NCBI GenBank assembly: GCA_937858705.1
Contig: CALLZM010000024.1
Coordinates: forward strand, 39,263 to 103,262
DNA length: 64,000 nucleotides
Reading direction: 5' to 3'
Source: an uncultured Candidatus Saccharibacteria bacterium
Lineage (GTDB): Bacteria > Patescibacteriota > Saccharimonadia > Saccharimonadales > Saccharimonadaceae
Part shown: positions 25,774-34,421 of the stretch, piece by piece
How positions within the stretch are numbered: position 1 is the first letter of the stretch
Layout: each line of letters opens with the position of its first letter
Translations under genes and position numbers: made by a program
Notes under the pieces: generated by a model
Database searches by the model: none
What the model saw: the letters and a program-made list of their open reading frames with translations, nothing else
Told to the model about the DNA's origin: nothing

Positions 25774-26930
25774 CTGGTCGCTTTTTTGATGATGTCGCGT
25801 GCCTCGCTCGTATTTTTTGTGTGCATGAGCCGATCGCGGAGATCTTTTGCGCCGTCGAAGTCACGGATGTAGATTTTGAAGAAGCGTTTTAGGGTTTCGT
25901 ACGGGCGACCAAGTTTGGGCTGCCACTGGTCGAAGAGGTCGAGGTGGTAGTGGAGGAGGTTGAGTAAGTCGCTCATTGTCGTTACCTCTTTGCTATCGGA
26001 ATTTTCTTTGACGGCTTCCTTACTGTCTCGCTCCTCCTCACTCCCATCACCTCCCTCAGGCACGCGCACACGCCAACTACCATTCTCTTGTGTGCGCTCT
26101 GCGGGGAACGCAGAGCCTTCTGTCGGTGATGGTCGTTCGGAGGGCTCAAAAAAGTTCTGTCGTGCCGTCTTTAGGTGGAGGGGCGTGTCGCTCCTAAAGC
26201 AATATGGGTCGTGAAAAACACCGCGGCCAATCATAATGCCATCGAGCCCAGGAAATTGGTGCACCAATTGCAAACCGTGTTCTCGGTTTGCAATATCGCC
26301 ATTAATCGTCAAAAGTGTGTGTGGAGAAATTTCATCACGAAGAGCGATAATGTCAGGGATGAGCTCGAAATGAGCGGGTACTTTGCTCATCTCTTTTTTG
26401 GTCCGCAAATGAATAGTGAGGTTGACGATATCTTGCTGCAAGAGTGTCGTCAGCCACTCTCGCCATTCATCGACGCGGGTGTAGCCAAGGCGAGTTTTGA
26501 CGCTAACGGGTAATCCGGCAGTTTTGGCGGCAGCGATAGCGGCTATTGCCACCTCTGGCTTACGAATCAATGCTGAGCCACCAGATTTGATGGCACTTTT
26601 GGCTGGACAGCCCATGTTGATATCGATGCCGCGATAGCCGAGCTCACGACAATGGAGTGCTAGTTGTTCCATATCACCTGGCTCTCCGCCCCATATTTGT
26701 GCAACAATTGGTTGCTCGTCGTCTGTTTTGATGAGCCTTCCACCGATGGCTTTTTGACCAGCGTGTACCCAGCCAGTTGCATTGGTAAATTCGCTAAACC
26801 AAACATCTGGAGCGCCTGCTTTTGCGACGACATGGCGAAATACGACATCTGTTACTGCTTCCATTGGCGCTAAGACGAAGAAGGGTTTCTGTAGGTTATG
26901 CCAGAAGGAGGAAGTATATGGTCCCATCAT
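25770..26930 (-). CDS. dus: tRNA-dihydrouridine synthase carrying an in-frame palindromic insert
   Basis: 386 aa. TIM-barrel Dus: FVLAPMEAVTDVVFR, the catalytic Cys in NMGCPAKSAIKSGGSALI, VKTRLGY, and the FMN-phosphate site IMIGRGVFHDPY. It reduces uridines in the tRNA D-loop using FMN and NAD(P)H. Residues about 261-297 are encoded by a 109-bp palindromic element also found in the methyltransferase gene at 39318-40733; they are followed by an acidic low-complexity stretch, then the normal C-terminal helical domain (LHYHLDLFDQWQP). The insert lies in the linker between barrel and helical domain, where extra residues are likely tolerated. Confidence 0.92.
   Translation of the reverse strand: MMGPYTSSFWHNLQKPFFVLAPMEAVTDVVFRHVVAKAGAPDVWFSEFTNATGWVHAGQKAIGGRLIKTDDEQPIVAQIWGGEPGDMEQLALHCRELGYRGIDINMGCPAKSAIKSGGSALIRKPEVAIAAIAAAKTAGLPVSVKTRLGYTRVDEWREWLTTLLQQDIVNLTIHLRTKKEMSKVPAHFELIPDIIALRDEISPHTLLTINGDIANREHGLQLVHQFPGLDGIMIGRGVFHDPYCFRSDTPLHLKTARQNFFEPSERPSPTEGSAFPAERTQENGSWRVRVPEGGDGSEEERDSKEAVKENSDSKEVTTMSDLLNLLHYHLDLFDQWQPKLGRPYETLKRFFKIYIRDFDGAKDLRDRLMHTKNTSEARDIIKKATS
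26039..26147 (-). repeat. 109-bp palindromic coding insert element, copy A (in dus)
   Basis: 106 of 109 bases are identical to copy B (39758-39866); the three differences fall in 26076-26083. Inverted pairs: CCATCACC 26044-26051 with GGTGATGG 26125-26132; GCGCACAC 26064-26071 with GTGTGCGC 26090-26097; GCTCTGCG 26096-26103 with CGCAGAGC 26109-26116. Read in the gene's frame it encodes about 36 residues beginning EPSERPSPTEGSAFPAERTQ. Identity stops abruptly on both sides, which marks a mobile or formerly mobile unit. Confidence 0.88.
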
Positions 26931-26971
26931 TTCATCATATCACACTTATGCTATAAAGTCAATATATAGCG

Positions 26972-29900
26972 CTAGATATCTCCATGTAATAAGTCTTGTT
27001 CAAACTGTTTCATGCCTTTATAGTCTTGTGAATAGGGTGATACATCGGGTAGATCAAGAGTGATGATTTTATTCCACACTACTTTGATAAGTTGTTTAAA
27101 CGATTGCAATTCCTCTGTCGAGAATGAATCTTCCAGTGCAAGTATGTCGCCACTCCCCTTCTCTGGCTCAACAAATTGGAGTCGAGCACCCGCAAACTGA
27201 TAGTTGGCATAATCCCTCGAGTGTTTTACGAGCAATTGATAGAACATCAACTGCTGGCGGTATTTGTGTAGCTTCACTTTTTCATAATCAGTTCTGCCTG
27301 TCCAGTTTCGTGACGGCCGGCCTGTTTTATAGTCGGTGACGAAGATAGTTTTGTTTACTGTGTCGATATCTACGAGGTCGAGCGCACCTGTGAGCCGAAC
27401 GCCATCGATAACACTGCCCTGTCCAGCGAAGCTCAACTCTGTCAGCTGATTGGCGGTAAACGATGCACTGTTTTGTGAAAGATAATTATTTAGGGTATCG
27501 ATACCTTTTGCTAGCAAATCATTAAATTCTTGTTTTGCCAGTCCTTGCTCACTAAGTAACTGTTCAAACTCACCAAAAATATCTTCAATCGGCTTCATGT
27601 GCCCATGTATGGTGACCTGGCTGTGAACTTTTGATAAAACGGCGTGAATAGCTGTGCCGTAGCTTGCCGCAGGACTTTTACCTTGAGGAAACCGTAAAAG
27701 ATTGGTTGACAAGAAATAGTCTGGTCCGCCTCTTGAAACATCGAGGAAGTTATTGAGATGCGTGATGGAAAGCTTGTATTGTTCGAGACTCGGTGACAAT
27801 AGCGATTTCAAATCTGTTTCAATGGGTCGCATAAGTCTGCTTCGCCAGTCAATTTCAGCGAGCTTCGTTTCTCTGATGGTATCTTTCGTATCATGTATAG
27901 CATGGGCTGGCTGCTCGCTCAAAAAGCTTGCAATCATCAATGGTTTAGCATTTTGGTCGGCTTTAGCATAGCTGATGGTGAGCTGTTTTTTCGCTCGGGT
28001 CATGGCGACGAAAAAGAGACGGAGTCGCTCGTCGTACGAGTTGCCTGTGGGCTGGAGTGGTAAGTTGGCTGGGTATGAAATGAGCCGTGATCGTCCTCTG
28101 GCCTTTTCGCCCCAATTGTTGTCGGTTGCCTTGATGATATGCACAATATCATACTCGAGTCCCTTAGCCTTATGGGCTGTCAAAAGATTGATACGGCCTA
28201 CTTGAGAATCACTCCTTGGGCGAACGGTGGTCAAGCGCGTACCGAGCTCACGATGAATAGAAATAAAGTTCAAAAGCATGCTAAGATCTGGAGCTTGCGT
28301 GTCATAGTGTTCTCTTATCGCATTTCGGAGTGTACGAAGAGCTTCGAGTGCCTCGAGGTATGCTTCTGGGCTATCTGCCAAAGTATCATTCGAAAAGAAG
28401 TAGGCGTATATTGGTGATGCAAACTCATCTTGTTGCCTTTCTGTTGGTACACCAATGAGGACATCGAGATATTCCTCGAGTGATTCATGCGGAATGGCCT
28501 GGCTACGACCAATGAGCCACTCAGCACATGCCTGGAACGCTGGCATGGTCTGCATGACTTCCAGCCATAGTTGTTTGTTTCGCCATGCAGCGAGACTGAG
28601 TTTCCAGATGTCATGTGTGGAACATCCAAAACTCGGGTGGCTGAGCAATTCTGGAAGCAAGCTATTGGCGGCCTCATATTCACCGCTATAGAGCAAGAAT
28701 AGTATTTGGCCGAGTAGTTCGATGAGCTCAACCAATGGATGTTCAAGCGCATTGTCCTGTCGTTCATAATTGACAGCAATACCCTGCTCAGTGAGGTATG
28801 GCAATAGCTCAATAAGCTCGTGATGTCGCCTGGCGATGACAGCTATTGATTCTGGATTGGCGCCGTTTTTTATCGCGGCTGCAATAGCTGCTGCTATGCC
28901 GGCTTGCTCGCTGGTGGTTGAGCTATATTCTGCAATGGCGACTTCTATCGGCTTGGCGTTGCTATGGGGTGTCAGATCTTTCGACAAATCTTCAATAGTT
29001 TGCTCGAGTCGGCCGCTTCCTTGAGTAATCACTCGTCGCGCCGCTGTAATGATAGGCTTAGTTGAACGATAGTTATCGGTCAGAACGATGATCGGTGGGT
29101 CATTGAGCGTTTGACGGAATCGATGAATATTGCTAATATCAGCGCCCTGGAAGCTAAAAATCGCCTGGTCGTCATCGCCCACTGCCATGAGATTTGGTTG
29201 CGGGCCGTCGGTGATATCGAACAGGAGTCGTAGTTGTGCAAGGTTGGTATCTTGAAACTCATCGACCATAATATACTGATATTGTTCGCTGAGGTTCGCT
29301 TTTAGCTCCGGATTGGTTTCGACAGCGTGAATGACACCGAGGATCATATCATCATAGTCATACAGCTGCGATTCAAACATGCGACTGATATACTCGCTGT
29401 AGACGAAGTTGAGTGCTAGTAATTTTTCGGTTGTCTGTCCGTCTTTTAGAACGGTGTTGCCTTTATTGTCTTTTGTGCACCACTCGGATTTCCAGGCGGT
29501 GATTGGCTTGGTGCTGTTTTCGCTGAGAGCCGCATCGACAGCATGAGCAATGCTGAGCGCCAATACGCTACTATACGATGAAATCCCCGATGGCAGCCGT
29601 GGTTGATCGACATTGGCAGCGATATGAGCGAGCGGTGCGAGTTTTTCGGCAGTGGTTTTGTTGATGCGCTCAGCGAATATATCAGTCAGTTTGGTATTTA
29701 CTGTATCGATGACGAGCTGATTGGCTTCGATAATGTGCCGCACTTCTTCGCTCACCAAACCACTCCGTTTTAGCTCGGATATGATAGCCAGGCTGTCTTT
29801 TAAGTACACAAAATCATCGCCATTTTTAGTGGCAATAGGATTGTTCCATTCGAGCTCCTCGAAGATACTCTTCAATATTTCGTACTGCGCCAATTCATCA

Positions 29901-30241
29901 GCTGGTTTAAATTCGGCTCCCCGAAAAAAATACTGGCGGTACCGGTTGATGATCTCGACACCGAAGCCATGGAAGGTCTGAATAGCCACTTTGTAGGCAT
30001 CTTCACCAACGATATCTCGCAGTCGTTCGCGCATGTTGACTGCGCCGCTTTCGGTAAAGGTGAGGCATAGGATATTATTCGGCAGTGTATCGGTTTGACG
30101 CAATATATTTGCGGTGCGCATGCTCAGTAGCTCAGTTTTACCGGTGCCAGGGCCAGCGATGATGAGAAGCGGCCCTTCTATCGTATCGACGGCTTTTTTC
30201 TGATTTTTATTCAGTGATTTGTAGCGGGTAGCAAAGTCCAT
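26972..30241 (-). CDS. UvrD/PcrA-type helicase fused to a RecB-like nuclease domain
   Basis: 1089 aa. Superfamily 1A motifs: KNQKKAVDTIEGPLLI (Q motif), AGPGTGKTEL (Walker A), LTFTESGAVNMRER (Ia), MVDEFQDTN (Walker B), GDDDQAIFSFQGA (III), LTDNYRST (IV), TAHKAKGLEYD (V) and FVAMTRAKKQL (VI). The C-terminal about 250 residues hold a PD-(D/E)xK nuclease with TGALDLVDID and VTDYKTGRPS. The architecture matches AddA/RecB-like or AdnAB-type enzymes used in double-strand-break resection. No second AddB/RecC-like subunit is adjacent. Confidence 0.92.
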   Translation of the reverse strand: MDFATRYKSLNKNQKKAVDTIEGPLLIIAGPGTGKTELLSMRTANILRQTDTLPNNILCLTFTESGAVNMRERLRDIVGEDAYKVAIQTFHGFGVEIINRYRQYFFRGAEFKPADELAQYEILKSIFEELEWNNPIATKNGDDFVYLKDSLAIISELKRSGLVSEEVRHIIEANQLVIDTVNTKLTDIFAERINKTTAEKLAPLAHIAANVDQPRLPSGISSYSSVLALSIAHAVDAALSENSTKPITAWKSEWCTKDNKGNTVLKDGQTTEKLLALNFVYSEYISRMFESQLYDYDDMILGVIHAVETNPELKANLSEQYQYIMVDEFQDTNLAQLRLLFDITDGPQPNLMAVGDDDQAIFSFQGADISNIHRFRQTLNDPPIIVLTDNYRSTKPIITAARRVITQGSGRLEQTIEDLSKDLTPHSNAKPIEVAIAEYSSTTSEQAGIAAAIAAAIKNGANPESIAVIARRHHELIELLPYLTEQGIAVNYERQDNALEHPLVELIELLGQILFLLYSGEYEAANSLLPELLSHPSFGCSTHDIWKLSLAAWRNKQLWLEVMQTMPAFQACAEWLIGRSQAIPHESLEEYLDVLIGVPTERQQDEFASPIYAYFFSNDTLADSPEAYLEALEALRTLRNAIREHYDTQAPDLSMLLNFISIHRELGTRLTTVRPRSDSQVGRINLLTAHKAKGLEYDIVHIIKATDNNWGEKARGRSRLISYPANLPLQPTGNSYDERLRLFFVAMTRAKKQLTISYAKADQNAKPLMIASFLSEQPAHAIHDTKDTIRETKLAEIDWRSRLMRPIETDLKSLLSPSLEQYKLSITHLNNFLDVSRGGPDYFLSTNLLRFPQGKSPAASYGTAIHAVLSKVHSQVTIHGHMKPIEDIFGEFEQLLSEQGLAKQEFNDLLAKGIDTLNNYLSQNSASFTANQLTELSFAGQGSVIDGVRLTGALDLVDIDTVNKTIFVTDYKTGRPSRNWTGRTDYEKVKLHKYRQQLMFYQLLVKHSRDYANYQFAGARLQFVEPEKGSGDILALEDSFSTEELQSFKQLIKVVWNKIITLDLPDVSPYSQDYKGMKQFEQDLLHGDI

Positions 30242-30258
30242 ACCTCTATTTTAGCAGA

Positions 30259-31179
30259 CTAGAGTGAACCGCCGCCATAGAGAAGAACGATGAACCCGGC
30301 GATCATAAGCAGTAGTGATGCTTTGGCTGCGCCATGTTCTCTATACCATTTTTTACGGTATCGTTTTGGTAATGACCGACGAATGGCGTGGGAGGTGGTA
30401 GCGATGGTTGCGGAGATGAAGAGGAGGACGACGCTTGTCATGGCAGCTGGTGTGAGTGACTGTATGGCAATACCCATGCGAGTAGCGATCGAGAGTGGTT
30501 TGGCATCATCGGCGGTTGATTGCTCGGCAGCCGAGGCGATATACGGACTTCCTTGTGTTGTTGTGAGGGTTTGACTGACGGGTTTTGCATAGAGGGCGAC
30601 GATAACAGTTGTTTGTTCACCGTCCAATTCACCTGAAGCGATGGCATACCCCGCTTCGGTGTAGCTGGGTTTGAGCATATTTTTTCTGTGCGAGTCCGAG
30701 GCCATCCAGCCAGCTACTGCGCCGTTTGCCGTGGTGAAATTCTTTGCAAGGTTTTCGCCTGCTTCCTCATATTTATATCCTGTTTGATTGATCCAATACC
30801 ACGGGTCGATACCACTTGGCGAAGTGTGGTCCCAATATTGACCTTTAAAAATATCTTGCGCTTTATCGGCGGCGGCTTTTGTGAGCTGTTCGTTTAGCTT
30901 TAGGCGAGGTATGCTCGCTTCGTCGCGCTTATCGTTGGTTGCGGCCAGCAGTCCATTTGGAGTGATATCGATAATTTTCCCGAGGACGCTGCCTGTTTGG
31001 CTAAAATTATAGCCCAATTGGAGAATAACTGCGACGACGAGTATAGCGAGCAGTCCGTATCTCCGAATGAGATGCGGTTTGTACTGATTTTCTTTTTTCG
31101 GAACAACAGCTAATACAGCCTTTTTCTTGGTCTTTTTTAGCTGTTTTTTCAGAACCGTTTTTTGTTTCGCTTTTACCAC
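30259..31179 (-). CDS. Membrane-anchored CAP (SCP/PR-1) domain protein
   Basis: 306 aa. A lysine-rich start is followed by a transmembrane segment (about 42-62), a CAP domain (LNEQLTKAAADKAQDI, YWDHTSPSGIDPWYWI, AGENLAKNF, WMASDSHRKNML, EAGYAIASG) with the His/Glu residues of the CAP cavity, and two C-terminal membrane segments (about 230-255 and 282-302). Secreted bacterial CAP proteins often act at the envelope; the molecular role is unclear. Lies 79 bp after the large surface-protein gene and 17 bp before the helicase, so transcription could continue. Confidence 0.85.
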   Translation of the reverse strand: MVKAKQKTVLKKQLKKTKKKAVLAVVPKKENQYKPHLIRRYGLLAILVVAVILQLGYNFSQTGSVLGKIIDITPNGLLAATNDKRDEASIPRLKLNEQLTKAAADKAQDIFKGQYWDHTSPSGIDPWYWINQTGYKYEEAGENLAKNFTTANGAVAGWMASDSHRKNMLKPSYTEAGYAIASGELDGEQTTVIVALYAKPVSQTLTTTQGSPYIASAAEQSTADDAKPLSIATRMGIAIQSLTPAAMTSVVLLFISATIATTSHAIRRSLPKRYRKKWYREHGAAKASLLLMIAGFIVLLYGGGSL

Positions 31180-31204
31180 GATGCGTCTAGTATAACACTA
31201 ATGC

Positions 31205-31240
31205 ATAAAAAAATGAACCCTTGCTCTAAAAGGGTTCATT
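31205..31240 (-). terminator. Intrinsic terminator after the large surface protein
   Basis: An 11-bp perfect stem AATGAACCCTT/AAGGGTTCATT (31212-31222 with 31230-31240, 7-nt loop) is followed on the minus strand by seven T. It can separate the surface-protein transcript from the CAP gene. Confidence 0.85.
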
Positions 31241-31257
31241 TTGAGCAACTTCTCTTT

Positions 31258-33801
31258 TTATTCTGCCTGAGAACGAGCTTTCGTGAGGAGTATTACTTGT
31301 ACGATAGCAAGTACGATGAGTGGGATTGTCCAGATATTTACCCAAGACATGACTGCGCTGAAATCTTCAACGAAGTACAAAATAACTGCGGCACCAACTG
31401 CTGGGACAAGCGTAGCTGCCCGGACTGCTGCTTTTCGTTCTTCTTTATCCTTACCAAAGAGACCTACGAGCGCCATGAGGGTTGTTGCCCAAATAACCAC
31501 TGTGAGTAACAGATTGGCAAGTGACCAATGGTCTTTGCTGTCTTCACTCGCGAGCACCGAACCTTCCTTGCTTGTATCTTGAGCACTATCACCAAGGACA
31601 TCGCTATCTGTATCGGTAGCAGAAGTGTCATCGTCATTCCCCGTTGTAGGACCAGGGAATGTTGGTGGAATGGCATTTTGTGCGAAGAGAACTGGCGTAG
31701 GTGCATCATCTTCGTCTTCATCGTCTGTACCTAACGGCGTGCTAGGGCTGCTAGGATTGGTAGGGATAATAGGATCAACAGGGTCAACTGGATCGATTGG
31801 ATCTACAGGGTCGACCGGGTCTACGGGATCGACTGGATCGACCGATTCCGTATAGACCGTCATGATATGTATCGTTGAGTTTGTGTAGTTTGGATCGTCG
31901 CTGCGGTTACCTGCGTTATCGGTCACTACATAGCGGATACGATACTCGCCGTTGGTAATGGTAATCGGATTTTTAGCTGCAGTGTTGTCCTTTGCCTCAG
32001 ATAAGTTGAACTCATTTTTACCAGTAACATAGTAAAGCGTGCCGTCTGGGGCTTTGATTTCAAACCAGTGAGACTTAACGCCACTCAATGCGTCATAGCC
32101 GATGCCTTTAATGACCGGATCGGCGTTGTTCGTCGAAGCTGGCGCGTCGATCGTCGCTGTTGGCGCAGTAGTATCAATAGTGAATGTGCTAGTCTTGGTT
32201 ACCGAAAGATTCCCCGCCATATCGAGTGCATTGTAGCGAATAGTATAAGCGCCATCAATCAGTCCTGTAGTCGGACAGTTAAGAATATATTCATTTGTTT
32301 CCGCAGGACTAGCGGTCCTCGAGCAGTTCTTTATGAATGTTGTGTTGGTTGCGTCGTAAATATGCGCCGTGACTGTTTTTAATGCAAAATTATCAGTTGC
32401 CTTTACGGTGTAATTAACAGGGTTAATCGCACCAACAGTCGGAGATAGTAACTCTACCTTTGGACGAGTATTGTCAATTGTAAAATGTCGCTCGTTTTGT
32501 ACGCCAAACTGACCGCCAGTCGTAGGGTTATAATCTGCTGGCGTATAAATCAATCGGTATGCACCATCTGCAATATTGGCAGGTACTGACATATCACGAC
32601 TAAATGGGCCGCCGAGCGTGCCAATACCAGGCTGAACCAACTCAACCGCAACCGAGCCGGTATCACCGACAAGTTGCAAGGTAAGATAGTTTACTGAACG
32701 ATCATCGGTGTATGTACCCGTAATAGACAGCTTGTTGCTATTCGCCTTTGTGCGTACGTAGCCATTCTCTGTTGGAGTGATGATTGTTGCGACAGGAGGT
32801 TGGTCACCCTCAACCGTAAAGTTGCGAACCGTACTCCAAGCACCCGCAAGACCACTGGCTGAAACAGATCGAACCTCAAGAGTATGATTGTCATCTACCA
32901 GTGTTATAGTCGCACTTGTTGCGGTCGTATTTTGCGCCGCGCCTCCGTCGATGCGATAGTCGTATGACGCCGCACCTTGTGCTGTAGTAGTTGCACCAAC
33001 CGAACTCCAACTAAGCGTAACGCTGCTATCCGTAAGGACTTCGTTTTGTACAGGTGTGGCGATTATCGGTGCCGATGGTGCCAACTTGAGATTTCGACTG
33101 TTACCAGTTGTGTACTGGTCACCACTATCTACGGTGCCCACAAAGATTCGGATGTGATTTCGAGCGAAGAGCGTTCTAGTTTCGCCATGTGTGCTTTTTC
33201 CACTAACAGTCAACGATGGAACACGAACAACACCACCACCTTGGGCAAGTTCAATAACATTGAAAGTAAACCCAAGCGATTTTGCCGCAGTGTTTGCAGT
33301 TGTGAGGTTATTAACTGTCACGACAGAACCGTTAATATTGATCGCCGTGCGAGCAGTATTCCTAATCGTCACGCCATCAAGCACTGCATTAGACACATAG
33401 ACATCCACACCATGCAAGTCACGACTTATGCCGCCGCCGTCAAGTGTAACATTGCGCAGAGTAGCAGTTTTCGATGCGTTATAGACTCCGATAATGGCGT
33501 CATTGTCATTATTTGTTCGGGTATAGTTGGCCGTAATGCTGTACAGGCCAGCCCCATCGATAGTCACATCCTTGTTGATTGAAATCTGCTGTTCAAGGAT
33601 AACATTACCCGTAAGTGTCACAGTACCCCCTTCGGCAGTACTGTTAATAGCGGTTTGTAGATCGTTTGCTGTACCGGATACTGCACCCGCTACCTGGCTT
33701 GCCACCAACCCATACATCGGCTGCGCCACAAGTGCGAAAATTGCCACTAAACTTGCCGCTATGCGTACCTTTTTGCCCACTGGTCGTATCTGTATTCCCA
33801 T
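31258..33801 (-). CDS. Large secreted surface protein with beta-helix, Ig-like domains, DPV repeat and C-terminal anchor
   Basis: 847 aa from ATG 33801 (MGIQIRPVGKKV) with an AAGGTGAG Shine-Dalgarno. Signal peptide about 1-35. About 40-195 resemble a right-handed beta-helix (VTLTGNVILEQQISINKDV, TLRNVTLDGGG). Several Ig/FN3-like domains follow to about 650 (TDNFALKTVTAHIYD, VTDNAGNRSDDP). An Asp-Pro-Val/Ile tandem repeat (about 660-690), an acidic stalk and two hydrophobic segments (about 777-800 and 812-840) end the protein. Likely a surface adhesin or stalk protein. No LPxTG motif. Confidence 0.82.
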   Translation of the reverse strand: MGIQIRPVGKKVRIAASLVAIFALVAQPMYGLVASQVAGAVSGTANDLQTAINSTAEGGTVTLTGNVILEQQISINKDVTIDGAGLYSITANYTRTNNDNDAIIGVYNASKTATLRNVTLDGGGISRDLHGVDVYVSNAVLDGVTIRNTARTAININGSVVTVNNLTTANTAAKSLGFTFNVIELAQGGGVVRVPSLTVSGKSTHGETRTLFARNHIRIFVGTVDSGDQYTTGNSRNLKLAPSAPIIATPVQNEVLTDSSVTLSWSSVGATTTAQGAASYDYRIDGGAAQNTTATSATITLVDDNHTLEVRSVSASGLAGAWSTVRNFTVEGDQPPVATIITPTENGYVRTKANSNKLSITGTYTDDRSVNYLTLQLVGDTGSVAVELVQPGIGTLGGPFSRDMSVPANIADGAYRLIYTPADYNPTTGGQFGVQNERHFTIDNTRPKVELLSPTVGAINPVNYTVKATDNFALKTVTAHIYDATNTTFIKNCSRTASPAETNEYILNCPTTGLIDGAYTIRYNALDMAGNLSVTKTSTFTIDTTAPTATIDAPASTNNADPVIKGIGYDALSGVKSHWFEIKAPDGTLYYVTGKNEFNLSEAKDNTAAKNPITITNGEYRIRYVVTDNAGNRSDDPNYTNSTIHIMTVYTESVDPVDPVDPVDPVDPIDPVDPVDPIIPTNPSSPSTPLGTDDEDEDDAPTPVLFAQNAIPPTFPGPTTGNDDDTSATDTDSDVLGDSAQDTSKEGSVLASEDSKDHWSLANLLLTVVIWATTLMALVGLFGKDKEERKAAVRAATLVPAVGAAVILYFVEDFSAVMSWVNIWTIPLIVLAIVQVILLTKARSQAE
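31783..31848 (-). repeat. Short tandem repeat encoding (Asp-Pro-Val) units
   Basis: Imperfect 9-bp units encode about eight DPV/DPI triplets in the stalk of the large surface protein. Codon variation between units argues for an old repeat under protein-level selection. Confidence 0.8.
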
Positions 33802-33920
33802 ATTGTTTCTCACCTTCTCGCCTCCACAAGCGAATAAGTAAATATTAAATCCACTTATATCATATCACAGATGTCCCTAAAAGTCTACGGCATTTATAGT
33901 AAAAGATCCTCTATTCGTGC

Positions 33921-33926
33921 TACAAT
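33921..33926 (+). promoter_or_regulatory. -10 box TACAAT 6 nt before start codon
   Basis: TACAAT is preceded by TGC (extended -10), with the ATG at 33933 starting 6 nt after it. Predicts a leaderless mRNA for the two-gene unit that follows. The -35 region is poor. Confidence 0.6.
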
Positions 33927-33932
33927 AACCCC

Positions 33933-34421
33933 ATGAATAGCGTGACTGTTGGTGATTTGGCATTAGAGCGGAAAATCCAAGATACATTTGGTCCGTCGGT
34001 AGATATAGGTACTATTATTTTGCGGCAGGTGGCGGTGGGTCGTTCAGCAAATGCTACAGTTTTTTTGACCAAGAAGAAGCAGCTCATGCTGTATGTTGAA
34101 GCCATGTCTTCTCTATTGCTGGCCGATGTTAAGCAGGTAACCGCCAAGATGGGTCTGAAGGCAGAGTTATTCATGCCTCCAAAGGGCCAGCCGCACTACT
34201 TCGATGATATCGGCCGTGCAAAATTTAGAGAAGTATTTCCTGGCAGGAGTATTGTTCACGATGATGATATTATCTACTACAAGACTTTGGCGCCTTATAA
34301 TCCGGCTCTCGTGATCATCTCGGAAGTGAAAAATGGTGAGATATATCATTTTGATCCAGATGCTCGAGGCGGTTGGCGACTGGGCGTTAAATTCACCTAC
34401 CGAAGGATTCGCACGAGCTGA
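33933..34421 (+). CDS. Hypothetical protein co-transcribed with a P-type ATPase
   Basis: 162 aa, mixed alpha/beta, no membrane segment and no recognised motif. Starts MNSVTVGDLALERKIQ; the middle has KKKQLMLYVEAMSSLLLADV and the end RGGWRLGVKFTYRR. The ATG of the P-type ATPase overlaps its stop by one base, so translation is coupled and a role linked to ion transport or its regulation is plausible, though unproven. Confidence 0.6.
   Translation: MNSVTVGDLALERKIQDTFGPSVDIGTIILRQVAVGRSANATVFLTKKKQLMLYVEAMSSLLLADVKQVTAKMGLKAELFMPPKGQPHYFDDIGRAKFREVFPGRSIVHDDDIIYYKTLAPYNPALVIISEVKNGEIYHFDPDARGGWRLGVKFTYRRIRTS

Noticed and set aside
25960..26214. Plus-strand reading frames across the palindromic element
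   Set aside because: They are the antisense of the dus and methyltransferase genes; the same antisense peptide in both only reflects the shared 109-bp repeat.
31783..31848. Short repeats as a CRISPR array
   Set aside because: They are 9-bp protein-coding DPV repeats without spacers; no array with repeat-spacer periodicity was found in the window.
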